A stretch of DNA of 64,000 nucleotides from Perca fluviatilis (taxonomy: Eukaryota > Chordata > Actinopteri > Perciformes > Percidae): positions 15,564,669 through 15,628,668 of the forward strand of contig NC_053126.1 in assembly GCF_010015445.1 (NCBI RefSeq), read 5' to 3'. Below are positions 12,107 through 30,000 of the stretch, piece by piece. The notes under the pieces are model-generated. The model was not told where the DNA came from. It did no database searches and saw nothing but the letters and a program-made list of their open reading frames with translations. The translations under genes were made by a program, and so were the position numbers. Every line of letters begins with the position of its first letter. Position 1 is the stretch's first letter.

Positions 12107-12590
12107 TACTTAAGTGCAATTTTGAGGTACTTTTTTCATTGGTATGCTACTTTTTAATTTCTACTCCACTACATTTATTTGACTACTCTACATACTTGTT
12201 TGTACTTTGCAGATTCAGATTTATAATACAAAATATAAATCAACTAATTTGTTGTTATAGATTAATCTTAAAATCACCCCCGTCTTTAGCTGCAGCAGCT
12301 TACATATTAATGCATCAATACTCATAATCTAATTATGTAATATATATATACAGTATACATAATTCTAAAATGTGACAATATATATATATATATAACTCTG
12401 AAATATGCCATAATGATGACTTTCAGTTTTGGCACTTTTTGGTACTAGTATCTGTTGATGCTAATACTTTTGTAATTTTACTTAAGTGAGAATTTGAAAG
12501 CAGTACTTTTACTTGTAACAAAGTATTTTTACACTATGGTATTGCTACTTTTACTTATGTAAAATATCGGAGTACTTCTTCCACCCCTGA
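12107..12590. repeat. Teleost interspersed repeat with ACTTAAGT-type motifs
   Basis: Sequence built of TACTTTTACTT-like motifs, with TACTTAAGTGCAATTTTGAG at the left and AGTACTTCTTCCACCCC at the right. This motif pattern belongs to a MITE family common in fish genomes, probably hAT-related. The left end is truncated here. It includes (TA)n runs near 12342-12352 and 12380-12394. Further pieces of the family lie at about 14690-14860, 15705-15800 and 61660-62215. Confidence 0.6.
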
Positions 12591-12887
12591 TGACAGAATC
12601 CTGACTACTTAATTAGCCCCGGTTAAAAAGCAGCCAGTGTTGAATTGGGAGCTATTTTTATAATTAATGGGACATGATGTCATTACTCTAAGTGTTGAGG
12701 TTGAATGCTGCCAACTTGGTTCCAGTGGCTGGTAACTTTGGAGAACACAGAGGTGTCAGCTTTGACCATTGTGTGCTCTGGCAGCGCTCTCCTCCTGTGG
12801 TGACGTGTGGTTGGAGTGATTTTCTCCTCCAGCAGCATTGTTTTCACCACCTACGCAAATGTCAGAGCATGTTCCTATATCCCTAAA

Positions 12888-12942
<55 letters not shown>

Positions 12943-12958
12943 GCGTGTGTGTGTGTGT
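12888..12958. repeat. (TG)n microsatellite
   Basis: About 70 bp of TG repeats with two GC interruptions. Confidence 0.95.
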
Positions 12959-14278
12959 ACTCCTCTGGCATGACAACTTTTTATTTAGCAGATACAAACA
13001 ACATGAATCCCATTCAGAGAGCATATCACGGATCTGCAGCTACTCACTGATTTGTGTTTGCTTGAAGTCCTTGAGGTTTAGGATAGCAGTCTCATGCTGA
13101 GGAGATGTTTATTCCATATCTTCTTGAAGGCATTAACACTACTTGATGTGATTGCTTCAATGACAGCAGGGGGAGCGCTGTTTCAAGTTGCATAGTGCAG
13201 CAGCAGAGTGAGTGAAAGATCCCATCAATGCATTTAGCGTTAGCCCTGGTGAGTGACAAAGCATGGCTAGGTGGTAACCACCTGGGACATGGGACATGAG
13301 CTAATGCCGGGTAGCAGTGCTTTCAGGTCTGCTGGACAGTTCTCAGTATGCTTCTTGAAAAGAACAGTTGTTGCAGCAACTCATCAACGATGGCTCTGCT
13401 TGGTGTTGGCACAATCCTTTATGGGCATAGTCCTCATCCACACCAATGATAAGCCTGGTCATTTCAAAGGGGTCCTCTGACCTCTCACCTCACAAGATAT
13501 CTTGTGACAAGAAAAGAAAAGAAGCAGTTTCCAGAAAAGAAGTGCCCGCTATCCAATCACCGAAAATCTCCAAATGTCAAATGTTTTTAATCCCAAATCA
13601 CAGCATGCATTTTTCTATCTAATTTGAATCTACTTAAGGAGTTGATAGATCACTCTCTTATTCATCACTATATTATTAGTCAAAATCCATCCAACATTTT
13701 AAGGAATCTCATATGGATGAGATCATTTCTGTGTTTTCCTCATAAGTTGCTGCAACATTATGTTTTAATGGAACATGAAACCACAGACTAAAAAAAAATG
13801 ACATAAATACAATTTCAGACAGAAATAATACTGAATGCATTTATCTAAATGCTTTTTTATTTTTATGGTAAAATGTCTCTGGCTCTCTAAAAAGACTATG
13901 AGCTGAATAAAAACAAACATAGCAGTGTTCCCCTTCACTTAAGTCTTGTTTGTTATAAACTGCTCTGACATTTAGTCCAAAATGATCTCTAAATTAAAGC
14001 TTTCTGCCTGCCTCTAACTCACTTTTATGTTTTGCATGAATGTGCCTGGGGACAGTTCTTTATTCATTAACACATGTGAAGAGTCAAATATTATTGTGTG
14101 GCCACATTATAAAACAATTGCTTTCATTTCCTTTCCTTGTATGTTTTGTCCCTGTGGCCAAATTGACTTGAATTGGAATAAACAGTAGATTCACCACTAA
14201 AAGCATATTTCAGATGATGGAAACAACACCTGACATTATAGCAAAGACATCATCGCTTCTTTCGATGCTGCTTGTTCA
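12959..14278. other. Intergenic DNA, no gene seen
   Basis: No exon-like sequence, structured RNA or clear repeat was recognised. Confidence 0.5.
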
Positions 14279-14342
14279 TTTCAATTCAATTTTATTTATA
14301 GTGTCAAATCATAACATAAATGATCTCAGGACACCTTACAGT
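14279..14342 (-). mobile_element. LINE 3'-end fragment
   Basis: The reverse complement closely matches the end of the LINE at about 20410-20480: a block around AGTGTCTTGAGAT followed by ATAAATAAAATTGAATTGAA. It is a short 5'-truncated copy, the usual product of target-primed reverse transcription. Confidence 0.7.
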
Positions 14343-14689
14343 GATGTCTTTAAGCTTTTTTGTTATTACAAACCTGATTTGCCTCTGCTATTAAACAGCG
14401 GAAGAACAGAGTTAGTGGGATATTGTTTTGCTCACACCTTGGCCTCTGATATAGAAGCAATCCTGAGAGAGGCGGATGTTGGTTAACAGAAGAGCTGTGT
14501 GTCATTGATGGGGGACAGAACATTTTCTGCCAAAAATGTGACAGGTCAATTATGTCTCGGCACTCTGTATTCAGAGTGACACACTGAGCTGCAACACGCC
14601 AGGTAAAAAGGTGAGGGCTAATGTCAGTGTAGCATTATTCTGCATTCATTACAGAGTTTAACTTGTTTTCATACAGCAAAGAATACATT

Positions 14690-15800
14690 TTCAAAAGAGT
14701 GTTTTACTTTACACTCCAGTACATTTCAAAGGGAAATATTGTACATTTTACTCAACTACATTTACCTGATCTATCTATACTGTAGTTACTAATTACTTCT
14801 CAGATTCAGATTTTACAAAAAATGCACAATATAAACTTGTGAAATATAATGCATTGTTAAAGAATGAACCAGTGTTTCACAGTCTTTTGGGCTTGTGACC
14901 CCTTACAAAAAAGTAGTGTCTAGTTGGGGCTTCTTGTCACATTTCAGATGTCTATATATTGTTGGCAGTTCCACCAAAGAGACATTTCCCCTCTAAACTT
15001 ATCAGATGGTTTCATTTGAATAACCATTTGAGACCCAAAGAGGACCCAAAAATAAAAACATATTTGCGTATCAGAACTTTGCGTTCTTTTCTTTTTTTCC
15101 CCATTAATCATCTCATGACCCCTCAAATTATCTTGTGAGTCTTTGGAGGGGCCGGGTCGGCCCCCATGTTGGGAGCCGTAAACAAAAGTGCTCATATTAT
15201 GCTCATTTTCAGGTTCATAATTGTATTTAGAGGTTGTACCAGAATAGGTTTATGTGGTTTAATTTTCAGAAAACACTTATATTTGTTGTACTGCACAATG
15301 CTGCAGCTCCTCTTTTCACCCTGTGTGTTGAGCTCTCTGTTTTAGCTACAGAGTGAAGCATCTCACTTCTGTTCCATCTTTGTTGGGAGTCGCACATGCG
15401 CAGTAAGTACTGCTAGCTTGTCAGTTGCAGAGCATGAGGGAGTGCCATGCTAGCAGCTAGGCGAGCATTATAACGTGTTACAAAGTGACGCACGTTTGTC
15501 TCTGAAGTAAAGGCTGGACTACAATAGAGCTGTTTGGAGTAGTTTGTGAACAGTGTTTTCTGTTGGAGATGGTAAGTCCCTTTGGGGTGGACTTTGGGCT
15601 TTTTCACTTTGTAAACCTATAACATGCACAAAAAAAGATATATAACACAATAAAGGAAAGAAAAGGCCAAAAAGCATAATATGAGCACTTTAACTGGGAT
15701 TTCAAATGCAGGACTTTTACTTTGTAACAGAGTATTTTTACATTGTTGTTTTGGTTTATTTTACTTCATTTATTTATTTATGTACTTCAGTGTAACATAA
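14690..15800. repeat. Nested repeat cluster
   Basis: Halves of the ACTTAAGT-type repeat lie at about 14690-14860 and 15705-15800. Between them are a second repeat-like stretch (about 14872-15180, beginning GTGTTTCACAGTCTTTTGGG) and the piggyBac-like MITE at 15187-15689. The split of one family around the other shows the order of insertion. Borders of the outer pieces are approximate. Confidence 0.5.
15187..15689. mobile_element. piggyBac-like MITE
   Basis: 503 bp with inverted ends AGTGCTCATATTATGC on the left and GCATAATATGAGCACT on the right. The right flank is TTAA (15690-15693); the left flank has decayed to CAAA. No transposase is present. The open frame at 15413-15607 is internal and not protein-like. 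Confidence 0.75.
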
Positions 15801-17214
15801 GTTACATAAATGTGTAACATAAATGGTCTACCATAGATGGTCTGCCGATATGTTCAACAACCTTTTAAGGTACAAAACGCGCACACATATACAACCAATG
15901 ACAGAACATCAATTACATCACAAACAAAAACATCCCTCAATATCGTCCAATTATTTGGTCTCTATATATTTTCAAAGTAAAGCATCTGAGTTCCATTTCC
16001 ACGACTGTCAGTTTTATCCTCTTTTCCCCCTCTGATGTGTTCACTCAAGTGGTGTTTTTATTTGATCAAACTAATGTAATCTACCACCACTTAAGTGTAT
16101 ATCTTTAAAGTAAATAAAAGATGGGTTTTATGTTCTTAAATGTGTGTGGTTTACAATTCAGCACCGGTGCCTCATGTTTGATTCTGATAGTTTAACTAAT
16201 GAGGTGCACTTTGTGTTGCGTTGCACCCAGATGTGGCCAAAAAAGGTGAAGGAATGTGGCATACTCTGTGTGTGCATGTTTCCCATGGCTCTTGAGGACA
16301 GTCATTCAGATACAAGAGTGGTTGGAATGGAATGGGGGAGATGATTGCCTTTGCAGCTGAACATCAGCCACTCTCATCCATTGCTGGGGGGAGGAATGGA
16401 ACAGGTAAATGATTCAGAGAAAGGACACTAGAGAGACGACAGGGCCTGAATGGCAACACTGCCGGTGCTTATCAGGTACAGCCAGTGGAACATGATTATA
16501 ACCAACTCGCAGACTAACAAGGTGGAGATTTAAACACTGCAACCCGGATGCGATTTCACCATGATTTTGTTCACATGCAGCGTCTAACACAGCTCCAGAG
16601 CTCCCGGTTAAAACCTCGTCATCACATGAATGGGCCCATTAAACCCACTCAACAGAGGGCAACAAGCCTCTTACATCTCTAATCGATTAATTATCCCCGC
16701 TGAGATTCTCTCTCACAGAAGATATTCAAACAGTGATGAGTGAAAATGTCAAAAACATAAACAAGAGCCTCTTTGTGTGTGTAAGTGTGTGTGTGAGTGG
16801 CTTTTAACTGTCAGTTCACTTTGTAAGGTCGTAAAAACATATTGCTCCCCAATATCCTGCCATAGCAAGAACAAATCTATCCACTGAGGGATTGTGTGTG
16901 AAAAGCTGGTAGTATGTTAACTCTTGGCAGCCTCTTTTTAGCATCCAGCACTGGATAATGATTCCCAGCAGGCACAACAAGACGTCTACGGTCTGTGGTT
17001 GGTCAGCAGAGTTGCATGCAGAAAGCTCTCGCCTTTCACTGCATGTAGCATATGTGTGGGCAGCTGGATCGTACAAACACCATAAACTGTGCTGCTGTAT
17101 TGTGCTTTTGAATGACATTAACATCCAAGTAATTTCTTCCAAAATTGTTTAAATCTAATTGATCACATATTGGAATGAATCAAAGAAAACGATCAAGCAA
17201 AGGAAATAAGCACC
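15801..17214. other. Intergenic DNA, no gene seen
   Basis: AT-rich; no coding exon, RNA gene or clear mobile element was recognised. Confidence 0.5.
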
Positions 17215-17864
17215 AATTGGTATAACTCCCAAACTCGCAAATTGAAACAAATCTCACGAAAACTTGAAAGTAAATGGCGTTCCACCAAACTGGAAGAATC
17301 TCGTGTAGATTGGCAAGATAGTCTGAAAAATTATAGGAAGACCCTCAGAATTGCCAGATCAGACTATTACTCAACATTAATAAAAGAAAATAAGAACAAC
17401 CCAAGGTTTCTTTTCAGCACTGACAGATAGCCACAGCTCTAATGAGCCATCTATTCCTGTAGCTCTGAGTAGTGATGACTTCATGACCTTCTTTAATGAT
17501 AAAATTATCGGAGTGTCTATTTGCACCCCCGGTACGAATAGCCTCGGCCACACAGCTGAGCTATTTACACCCTGTGACGTAACAACAAAAAAACGTTGCT
17601 CGCGTGCACCGAAATCATGGCGGACGTTCATCTTCCATGACCGCAGAAACTGGCATATTAGGGAAGTTTTGTCTCTAAAGTTTATAACAATTGAATTTCT
17701 AGCGGAAAATGGATACTACAGTTGCGCTTTCTGTCTTCAGTGAAAGCATACAACCGTTAGTTTGTTAGTTAGTACCTATTTTTTGTATACAGTATGGTTA
17801 CCTAGCAACCGAGGCTTGAAGAAACCAAGTGGTAAAAAGTTGTTCAACTTCCTGAAAGAATTGC

Positions 17865-17935
17865 TAGGTGAGTGGTTAGTGCGCTTGCCTTTGCTATGGG
17901 AGTTTGGTGTTCGATTCCCCTGTGTGGTGATGTTA
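17865..17935 (+). repeat. tRNA-like sequence inside the inserted element
   Basis: An A-box-like block (GGTGAGTGGTTAGTGCG) and a B-box-like block (GGTGTTCGATTCCCC) are spaced as in a tRNA. The acceptor stem does not pair convincingly and no CCA-type context is seen. It is more likely a SINE head or tRNA-derived fragment than a working tRNA gene. Confidence 0.5.
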
Positions 17936-18198
17936 TATTTTAAAATTTGGATTGGATAATTTGCATGCAATTGCGCAAGTCAGGACCCGCGAACGTTTTT
18001 TTTTTATTTTTTTTTGCAGGGTGGTAGGGGAAGACTCATGAATATGCCTGCTCTGGTTGGGTTGGTTAGGTTTAGGCAAGAGGAGTGGGATGGTTATGGT
18101 TAGGGTAAGAATGTCAGGGCGATAATATTCCAAAAAGGTGTAATACATGAGTAGTATGGATAACTGTGTGTAAATATATGCCAAGGTACTGTAAATGC

Positions 18199-18480
18199 AC
18201 AGGGGTGCAAATAGCATACATTGATATTTGTACCAGGGGTGCAAATAGCATACACTTCTAATTGTACCAGGGGTGCAAATAGCATACACTTCTAATTGCA
18301 CCAGGGTACAAATAGCATACTGCTAATTGTACCAGGGTGCAAATAGCATACACTTCTAATTGTACCAAGGGTGCAAATAGCATACACTTCTAATTGCACC
18401 AGGGTACAAATAGCATACTGCTAATTGTACCAGGGGTGCAAATAGCATACACTGCTAATTGTACCAGGGGTGCAAATAGC
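18199..18480 (+). repeat. Nine-copy tandem repeat, 31-34 bp units
   Basis: Units run GGGGTGCAAATAGCATACA plus a variable TTCTAATTGTACCA part. Shorter 31-base variants (GGGTACAAATAGCATACTGC) recur every third unit, giving a higher-order period of about 98 bp. Each unit contains the inverse of the element's terminal core. Confidence 0.9.
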
Positions 18481-19378
18481 CTCACCCTAAAATTATACAA
18501 TACAATTAGATACAATTAGAGATAAAATTCATCACCTTTTGCCCTCAACTTCTAACAGCTCACCACTGGGTGCAGGAGGACTGGAGAGAACGATAAGACC
18601 TGATACATACTTAAGCTGCTTTTATCCTATAGACCTTCAACAATTAATGTTAAAGGTCTCTTCAGCCAAGCCAACTACCTGTCTCTTAGACCCCATTCCA
18701 ACGAGGCTACTTAAAGAAGCACTACCCATGGTCAACACCACAATACTAGACACGATCAAAAATGGGAGCCAGAGCCTTCAGCTATCAGGCTCCATTCCTG
18801 TGGAACCAGCTCCCAATTTGGGTTTGAGGGGCAGACACCGTCACCACTTTTAAGAGTAAACTGAAAACCCTCCTCTTTGATAAAACTTATAGTTAAGGAG
18901 TGAGGAGTTGCAGCGTCCGCCTAACCCGGCCCACCTGCTTCTCTTTGTAGTCATTAGATTTATTTATCATATAATAAATAATATAGTGAGAGTAGAGGGA
19001 GGCAGGCCAGTACAGCCCGATCCGGCAGGGGAGAGTTCAAGCCCGATCTGGCACCTCTCTCTAAGCTAACCTGCCTCTCTTAGCTACGCTATTATAATTC
19101 TAGACTGCAGGGGAAGTTCCTTCCTTCCTATGACACACTGAGCTGCTCCCTCATCTCTGTTTACACTTGTTTCCTTTTGTATGCATCCTGTCCCAGAAAT
19201 GCTTGTTACTAACCTAGCTCTGGGGAGTTTACTCCCCGGAGTCCTTATGTTTTTTCTTCGCAGAGCTTTGCTCTGCGATTCCCTGCAATGCCCGGCCGCG
19301 TCCTGCTAAGTCCGCCGCATCCACCCATGATCTGCAGTGCCACGTTACATCCGCAACGCCCTGCTGTGATGTTCATAC

Positions 19379-19550
19379 TAAGGCATGGATACCCGACCCG
19401 AGGCCGACGGGTCCCGACAGTACCCGACGGGGCCGGGCCGGGTTCGGACAGATATTTAGAAATTATGGTCGGGGTCGGGTCAGGCTCGGTCACATCAGCG
19501 CGAAAGGGCATTTGTTGTAAAATGGTGCTGCAGCTCCTTTTAAGAGAGCT

Positions 19551-19603
<53 letters not shown>

Positions 19604-20079
19604 TGAGTGTGAGTGTGTGAGGTAAGTGGGCAGAAGAGAGAAAGCCTAGAGAAAGAGGAAGCATGCGTGTTGTAGATCATGCAACCGGAGCAGAGTTAGT
19701 GGTTATTCATGTTATAACGTCGGCCCTGGAGGTAATGAGTCTCCCCTGGTTTTCTGATCACGGTCGGAAACGAAAGGTTAACCCATTGAACATGTTAACA
19801 GCTGATTAACGTGCACTTGTTGCCCCGTGTGCGCTGATGCCTCATCTGTTGACATTTCCGAATGCCTTCCTACAGTTACTTAATAAAAGCTTTCCACAAA
19901 CGTAGCCTACATGTGTCATTAGTATGAGGAAAAACAAATGAGATTTTAACTGTTTCGGGCTTGGGTCGGGCTCGGACACAAATTTCTTAATGCATGTTGG
20001 GCTCGGGCTGGGTTCGGACAAGGCTCTGTCGGACACGGGCCGGCCTCGGACAGAAAAATTTGGCCCGATCCGGACTCTA
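19379..20079. mobile_element. hAT-like insertion in the LINE 3' region
   Basis: 701 bp flanked by a perfect 8-base duplication, GTTCATAC (19371-19378 and 20080-20087). It starts TAAGGCATGGATACCCGACC and, from the right end inward, TAGAGTCCGGATCGGGCC. The ends are weakly inverse. An 8-base duplication and TA-starting ends suggest hAT. The interior has many GGTCGGG and CGGGCTCGG motifs and a TG microsatellite. No transposase. Confidence 0.75.
19553..19603. repeat. (TG)n microsatellite
   Basis: About 48 bases of TG repeat inside the hAT-like insertion. Confidence 0.95.
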
Positions 20080-20509
20080 GTTCATACGCACAGAGTAGTC
20101 AGGATCCGGTATTGGAGACTGCACTACTCAGTATGACACAATGTGCCCTGCTATGACATGAACTTCCACGATAACCTTCGAAGTTACTGTTCCATTATCT
20201 TTAATGTGACTATTATTTGCCACTGTTCATCAAAGCCCCAACCGGCCCCGTCAGACACCGCTTATCAAGAGTCTGGGTCTGCCGAGGTTTCTTCCTAAAA
20301 GGGAGTTTTTCCTTGCCACTGTTGCAACAGCCACTGCTAATGCTTGCTCTTGATGGAATTACTGTAATTGTTCGGGTTTTGGAATTTATAGAGTGTGGTC
20401 TAGACCTACTCTATCAGTAAAGTGTCTTGAGATAACTCTGTTATGATTTGATACTATAAATAAAATTGAATTGAATTGAATTGAATGTAAAAATCTTGAA
20501 TCGGAATGG

Positions 20510-20960
20510 CATCTCTATGGCAATGATGGTCTGTTTGTTTGTTTGTCAGTCCACCACTTAAGTCCAAACTGAAATAGCTTTAAAATTGCTTGATTGATTG
20601 CCATGGAATTTTGTGCAGGCATTCATGATCCCCTCAGGATGAATCCTACTGACTTTAGTGATCCCTTAACTTTTCATCTAGTGCCATGACCAGGTCAGCT
20701 TTTAAATTTGTCCAGTGCTTTGGTTCATGAATCAAATACCTGCAAAACCAATGACACATCCATCAGCGTCACCTGTACTTTGTGTTTAGTGCTAATTACC
20801 AAATGTTAGCATGCTAACACGATGGTGAACAAGGTATGTGAACATTATACCTGCTAAACTTAAGCATGTTAGCATTGTTATTTCAGGCATGTTAGCATGC
20901 TGATGTTAGCATTTTGCTCGTAAGCGTTTGCAGTGAATTCATATATTTGATGTACATCAG
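20510..20960 (+). repeat. Teleost interspersed repeat rich in GTTAGCATG
   Basis: Contains GTGTTTAGTGCTAATTACCA and then repeated GCATGTTAGCATG motifs. A second diverged copy in the same orientation lies at about 29685-30000. It is non-coding and its class is unknown to me; the borders are approximate. Confidence 0.65.
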
Positions 20961-27358
<6,398 letters not shown>

Positions 27359-27458
27359 CCATTACTGTCTGTGAGGCTCTTGGGATGCTCCATCACCTAT
27401 AAACAGTGCAGCTTTATGTATTAAATTATTCACATTGTGTTTTGCAAAATAAATTATA

Positions 27459-27460
<2 letters not shown>

Positions 27461-27504
<44 letters not shown>
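27461..27504. repeat. (AAT)n microsatellite
   Basis: About fourteen AAT triplets, then AATA units. The poly-Tyr reading on the minus strand is an artefact. Confidence 0.95.
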
Positions 27505-27512
<8 letters not shown>

Positions 27513-29684
27513 ACAGTGCAGATTGGAAACACTTAACCTCAGGGCAGAACATTAATGCCATACATCCATACATGGATGAAGGTACCCAAAGATAAGACAG
27601 AGTGGGAAGGCATAGCTGCCTTATTCTGTCTGCAATCAAGTGGTCTGACTGCGTCATACTGTATCTGAACGTTTCCATTACACTGGCCCTGGTTCCCATG
27701 GCCCTTGATAAAAGCCTTTGTCGCAGCAGGGACCTCTTTAGTGCTGACAGAATCTTCAGTTAATGAACGTTTAATTAAATTCTAAAGTAAGCAATTATGC
27801 AGATTTATATATTTAACTTTCAATGTGATTAGACTTGCAAAATATTCTGTATAAATGTGACAATGTGAGACTTTGAGAAAATAAATGAAATGTAGCTAGA
27901 CATGTTTACACCTGTTGTCTGTGGGTGTGGAAGTGGGAAATATTGCAACTGAAGATGTAGATAAAACCAACGCTAAAGCTGCTATGATCATTATTTTTAT
28001 ATTAGCAATGGATCCAATTAATGCAAAGTTATAGGTGTAAAAAGGACGGCTTGTAGGGACAAACCAGCTAAGCTGCTTACATGGCTAATGAAAATGAATA
28101 TTCCACTTATATGCCCCTTTACATATGATTTACACAATAGGATTTTTCAACGTTTTCCACCAGTGGAGGACCTCCCTCTTTAATTCCTTCAACCACCTTT
28201 TAAAAAAATGGTTATTGTTGCCATATTTGCGCATATCCCGAATAATATCGGCATATCCCACGTCTCAATCATCAAATGCTACATTCAGAATAAGGCCTAT
28301 TTCGGAATATATAAACAGTATATGCTGTTTATATAACACAAATCAAATTTGGAATATTTTCATATTTATAATGGGATATTAGTGTGCTTGTAAACATAGT
28401 TATTGTTTTGGTTTGACGTCCTGCAGCTTACAGTTTTGATTCACTCTCACCGCTCATGTCATTTTTGTGTTTCCAGCTGCAACAGGCAGCTGTTTTCAGC
28501 AAAAAAAGCTGTGGTAAATCCACTGTACACTTCCTGCCCAGCTCCAAACAGCAGTATGTTGATACTGCGCTGCCTTCAAATGGCCAGAAAGCAATTAATA
28601 CAGGTTTGGGTCAGTGGGTACACCACAAGGGTGAGATTGACATCATATAATAGTGTACAAATTCTCTAGAGAGGACTCTTTCATTAAAATAAACAGTCCA
28701 CTTTTGTTCTTCACAGGTCAAACTGAGCCTTCCTTGAAAGTAAATAAAGTAATAAACAGCCTCCAGGTCGCTGAACTCAACATGCAAGTCATACAGTTGC
28801 TTACCAGACAGCAACAAGTCCATGCTTGCCAGCACCGCGTCATGGTAAAAGGACTTTCCTTGTATTGGGTTCATTGGTGAGTCCAGTACAAAGATAAACT
28901 TACAGTCTTGAAATGAGGAGACATGATGTCTGAGAATCTGTCAGCTAAGACGCAGTGTGATTTGCTTTTTTATTGCCAAGGCGTCTGTCAACGATTGATG
29001 AACTCCTAAAAATGCTTTCACAACATCTCCTTCGAAAATCAGCTGGCACTGTTATATCTACAGCAAGTAAATGCATGAATGGATGTTGCAATCAACTATC
29101 CTTATGTGAGAGGAGACTAGATTACCATTTTACTCTCAGGGCAAAAACCACCACATCCCTCAGACGATGCGCAGCTTTTTTCTCCCATCAGACACATTTG
29201 CTTTCTGCCACTTACAGTCTGGCTGAATGCAGGCTCTCTGCCTCTGCTTCACTTCAGGAACATGCTTGTTTTGCTTCTGTAGCTTGGACACATACCGAGA
29301 TGAAGATAAGTGGTGAGGCAGACATGGGTTAAGCGTGGATTCAAGGTCATTAACAACGAGATGTGGTACTCAGGATATGCAGTAAGAGATGTGTTTTTGG
29401 AGGTTCACAGCTGCTTTCGCTTAGCTCATTATGCTGACTTCCTCACTTACACACTCAAGCAGTGCTCTTTCTATTAAAGGCTGCGCTGGCAATATTGTTT
29501 TAGTTTTTTGTAAGTTCCCCTAAAAACAATATATACTCTTGGATCCATTATTTTACTAATAGAGAAATATAGAACAGCATCAGTTAGTTTATTAACTATA
29601 GTAGTTATAACTATAGTACTATAACAGTTAGAATGTTATCCATGATAGCAGTGTGGCTTTATATATATATATATATATATAGCA
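27505..29684. other. Intergenic DNA, repeat-like near 28430-28650
   Basis: The stretch around GCAGCTGTTTTCAGCAAAAA has the feel of a fish DNA-transposon fragment, but I see neither ends nor target duplications. The remainder shows nothing recognisable. The open frames 28403-28669 and 28973-29332 resemble no protein. Confidence 0.4.
29658..29681. repeat. (TA)n microsatellite
   Basis: About eleven TA units, immediately before the GTTAGCATG-rich repeat copy. Confidence 0.9.
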
Positions 29685-30000
29685 ATGATGGTCATTCGGT
29701 CCACTGCTTTGGTCCGGACTGAATCATCACGTCAATATTCAAGTTAGTCAAATTTGCTTTTTGACTGGTTAACTACGAAACTACTGACATTCCCATCAGC
29801 CCCAGCTGTAGTGTGTGTTTAGTGCTAATCAGCAAATGTAAGCATACAAAGACGCTAAACTAAAATGGTAAACTTGGTAAATACACCTGCTAAATGTCAG
29901 CATGTTAGCATTGTCATCGTGCATGTGTTACCATGCTGATGTTAGCATTTAGTTTAAGCACTACAGTACAGCCTCACAGAGCACTAGCATGGCCAAAAAC
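29685..30000 (+). repeat. Second copy of the GTTAGCATG-rich repeat
   Basis: It shares GTGTTTAGTGCTAATCAGCA, GTCAGCATGTTAGCATTGTC and GCTGATGTTAGCATTT with 20510-20960, in the same orientation. The 3' end extends into CAGCCTCACAGAGC. Confidence 0.7.

Larger units (their letters stand above)
17509..18487. mobile_element. Non-autonomous DNA transposon with amplified terminal repeat (MULE-like?)
   Basis: 979 bp inserted in the LINE. The 9-base direct repeat TAAAATTAT flanks it (17500-17508 and 18488-18496). The first 27 bases and the inverse of the last 27 match at 22 positions, with a shared core CTATTTGCACCCC and GGTAC. Nine-base target duplications and internal terminal repeats are usual in Mutator-like elements, but 8-9 base duplications also occur in other superfamilies, so the class is tentative. 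No transposase is seen. The right end carries nine tandem copies of the terminal core; the left end has only one. Confidence 0.7.
17215..20480 (+). mobile_element. L2/Maui-like LINE relic, interrupted twice
   Basis: Non-LTR retrotransposon carcass. The 5' part (to about 17508) encodes linker sequence before the reverse transcriptase, including LNKYRKT-like and SDYYSTLIKENKNNPRFLFS text, with a frameshift near 17422. The coding line resumes at about 18521 with DKIHHLLPSTSNSSPLGAGG and KPTTCLLDPIPTRLLKEALP. It then jumps by internal deletion to C-terminal sequence near 18770 that ends about 18894. A long 3' untranslated region follows and finishes in a (TTGAA)n tail at 20462-20485. The catalytic core of the reverse transcriptase is gone. 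Insertions sit at 17509-18487 and 19379-20079. Confidence 0.8.

Noticed and set aside
12756..13100. Overlapping poly-Cys/Val and His/Thr frames
   Set aside because: Readings of the TG microsatellite at 12888-12958.
17865..17935. Possible tRNA gene
   Set aside because: Has A- and B-box-like blocks but no convincing acceptor stem or full cloverleaf, and lies inside a transposon.
18199..18480. CRISPR-like array
   Set aside because: The repeats are contiguous with no unique spacers, in a vertebrate genome, and derive from a transposon end.
19245..19664. 139-aa minus-strand frame
   Set aside because: It spans a LINE 3' region, a hAT-like insertion end and a TG repeat; no domain.
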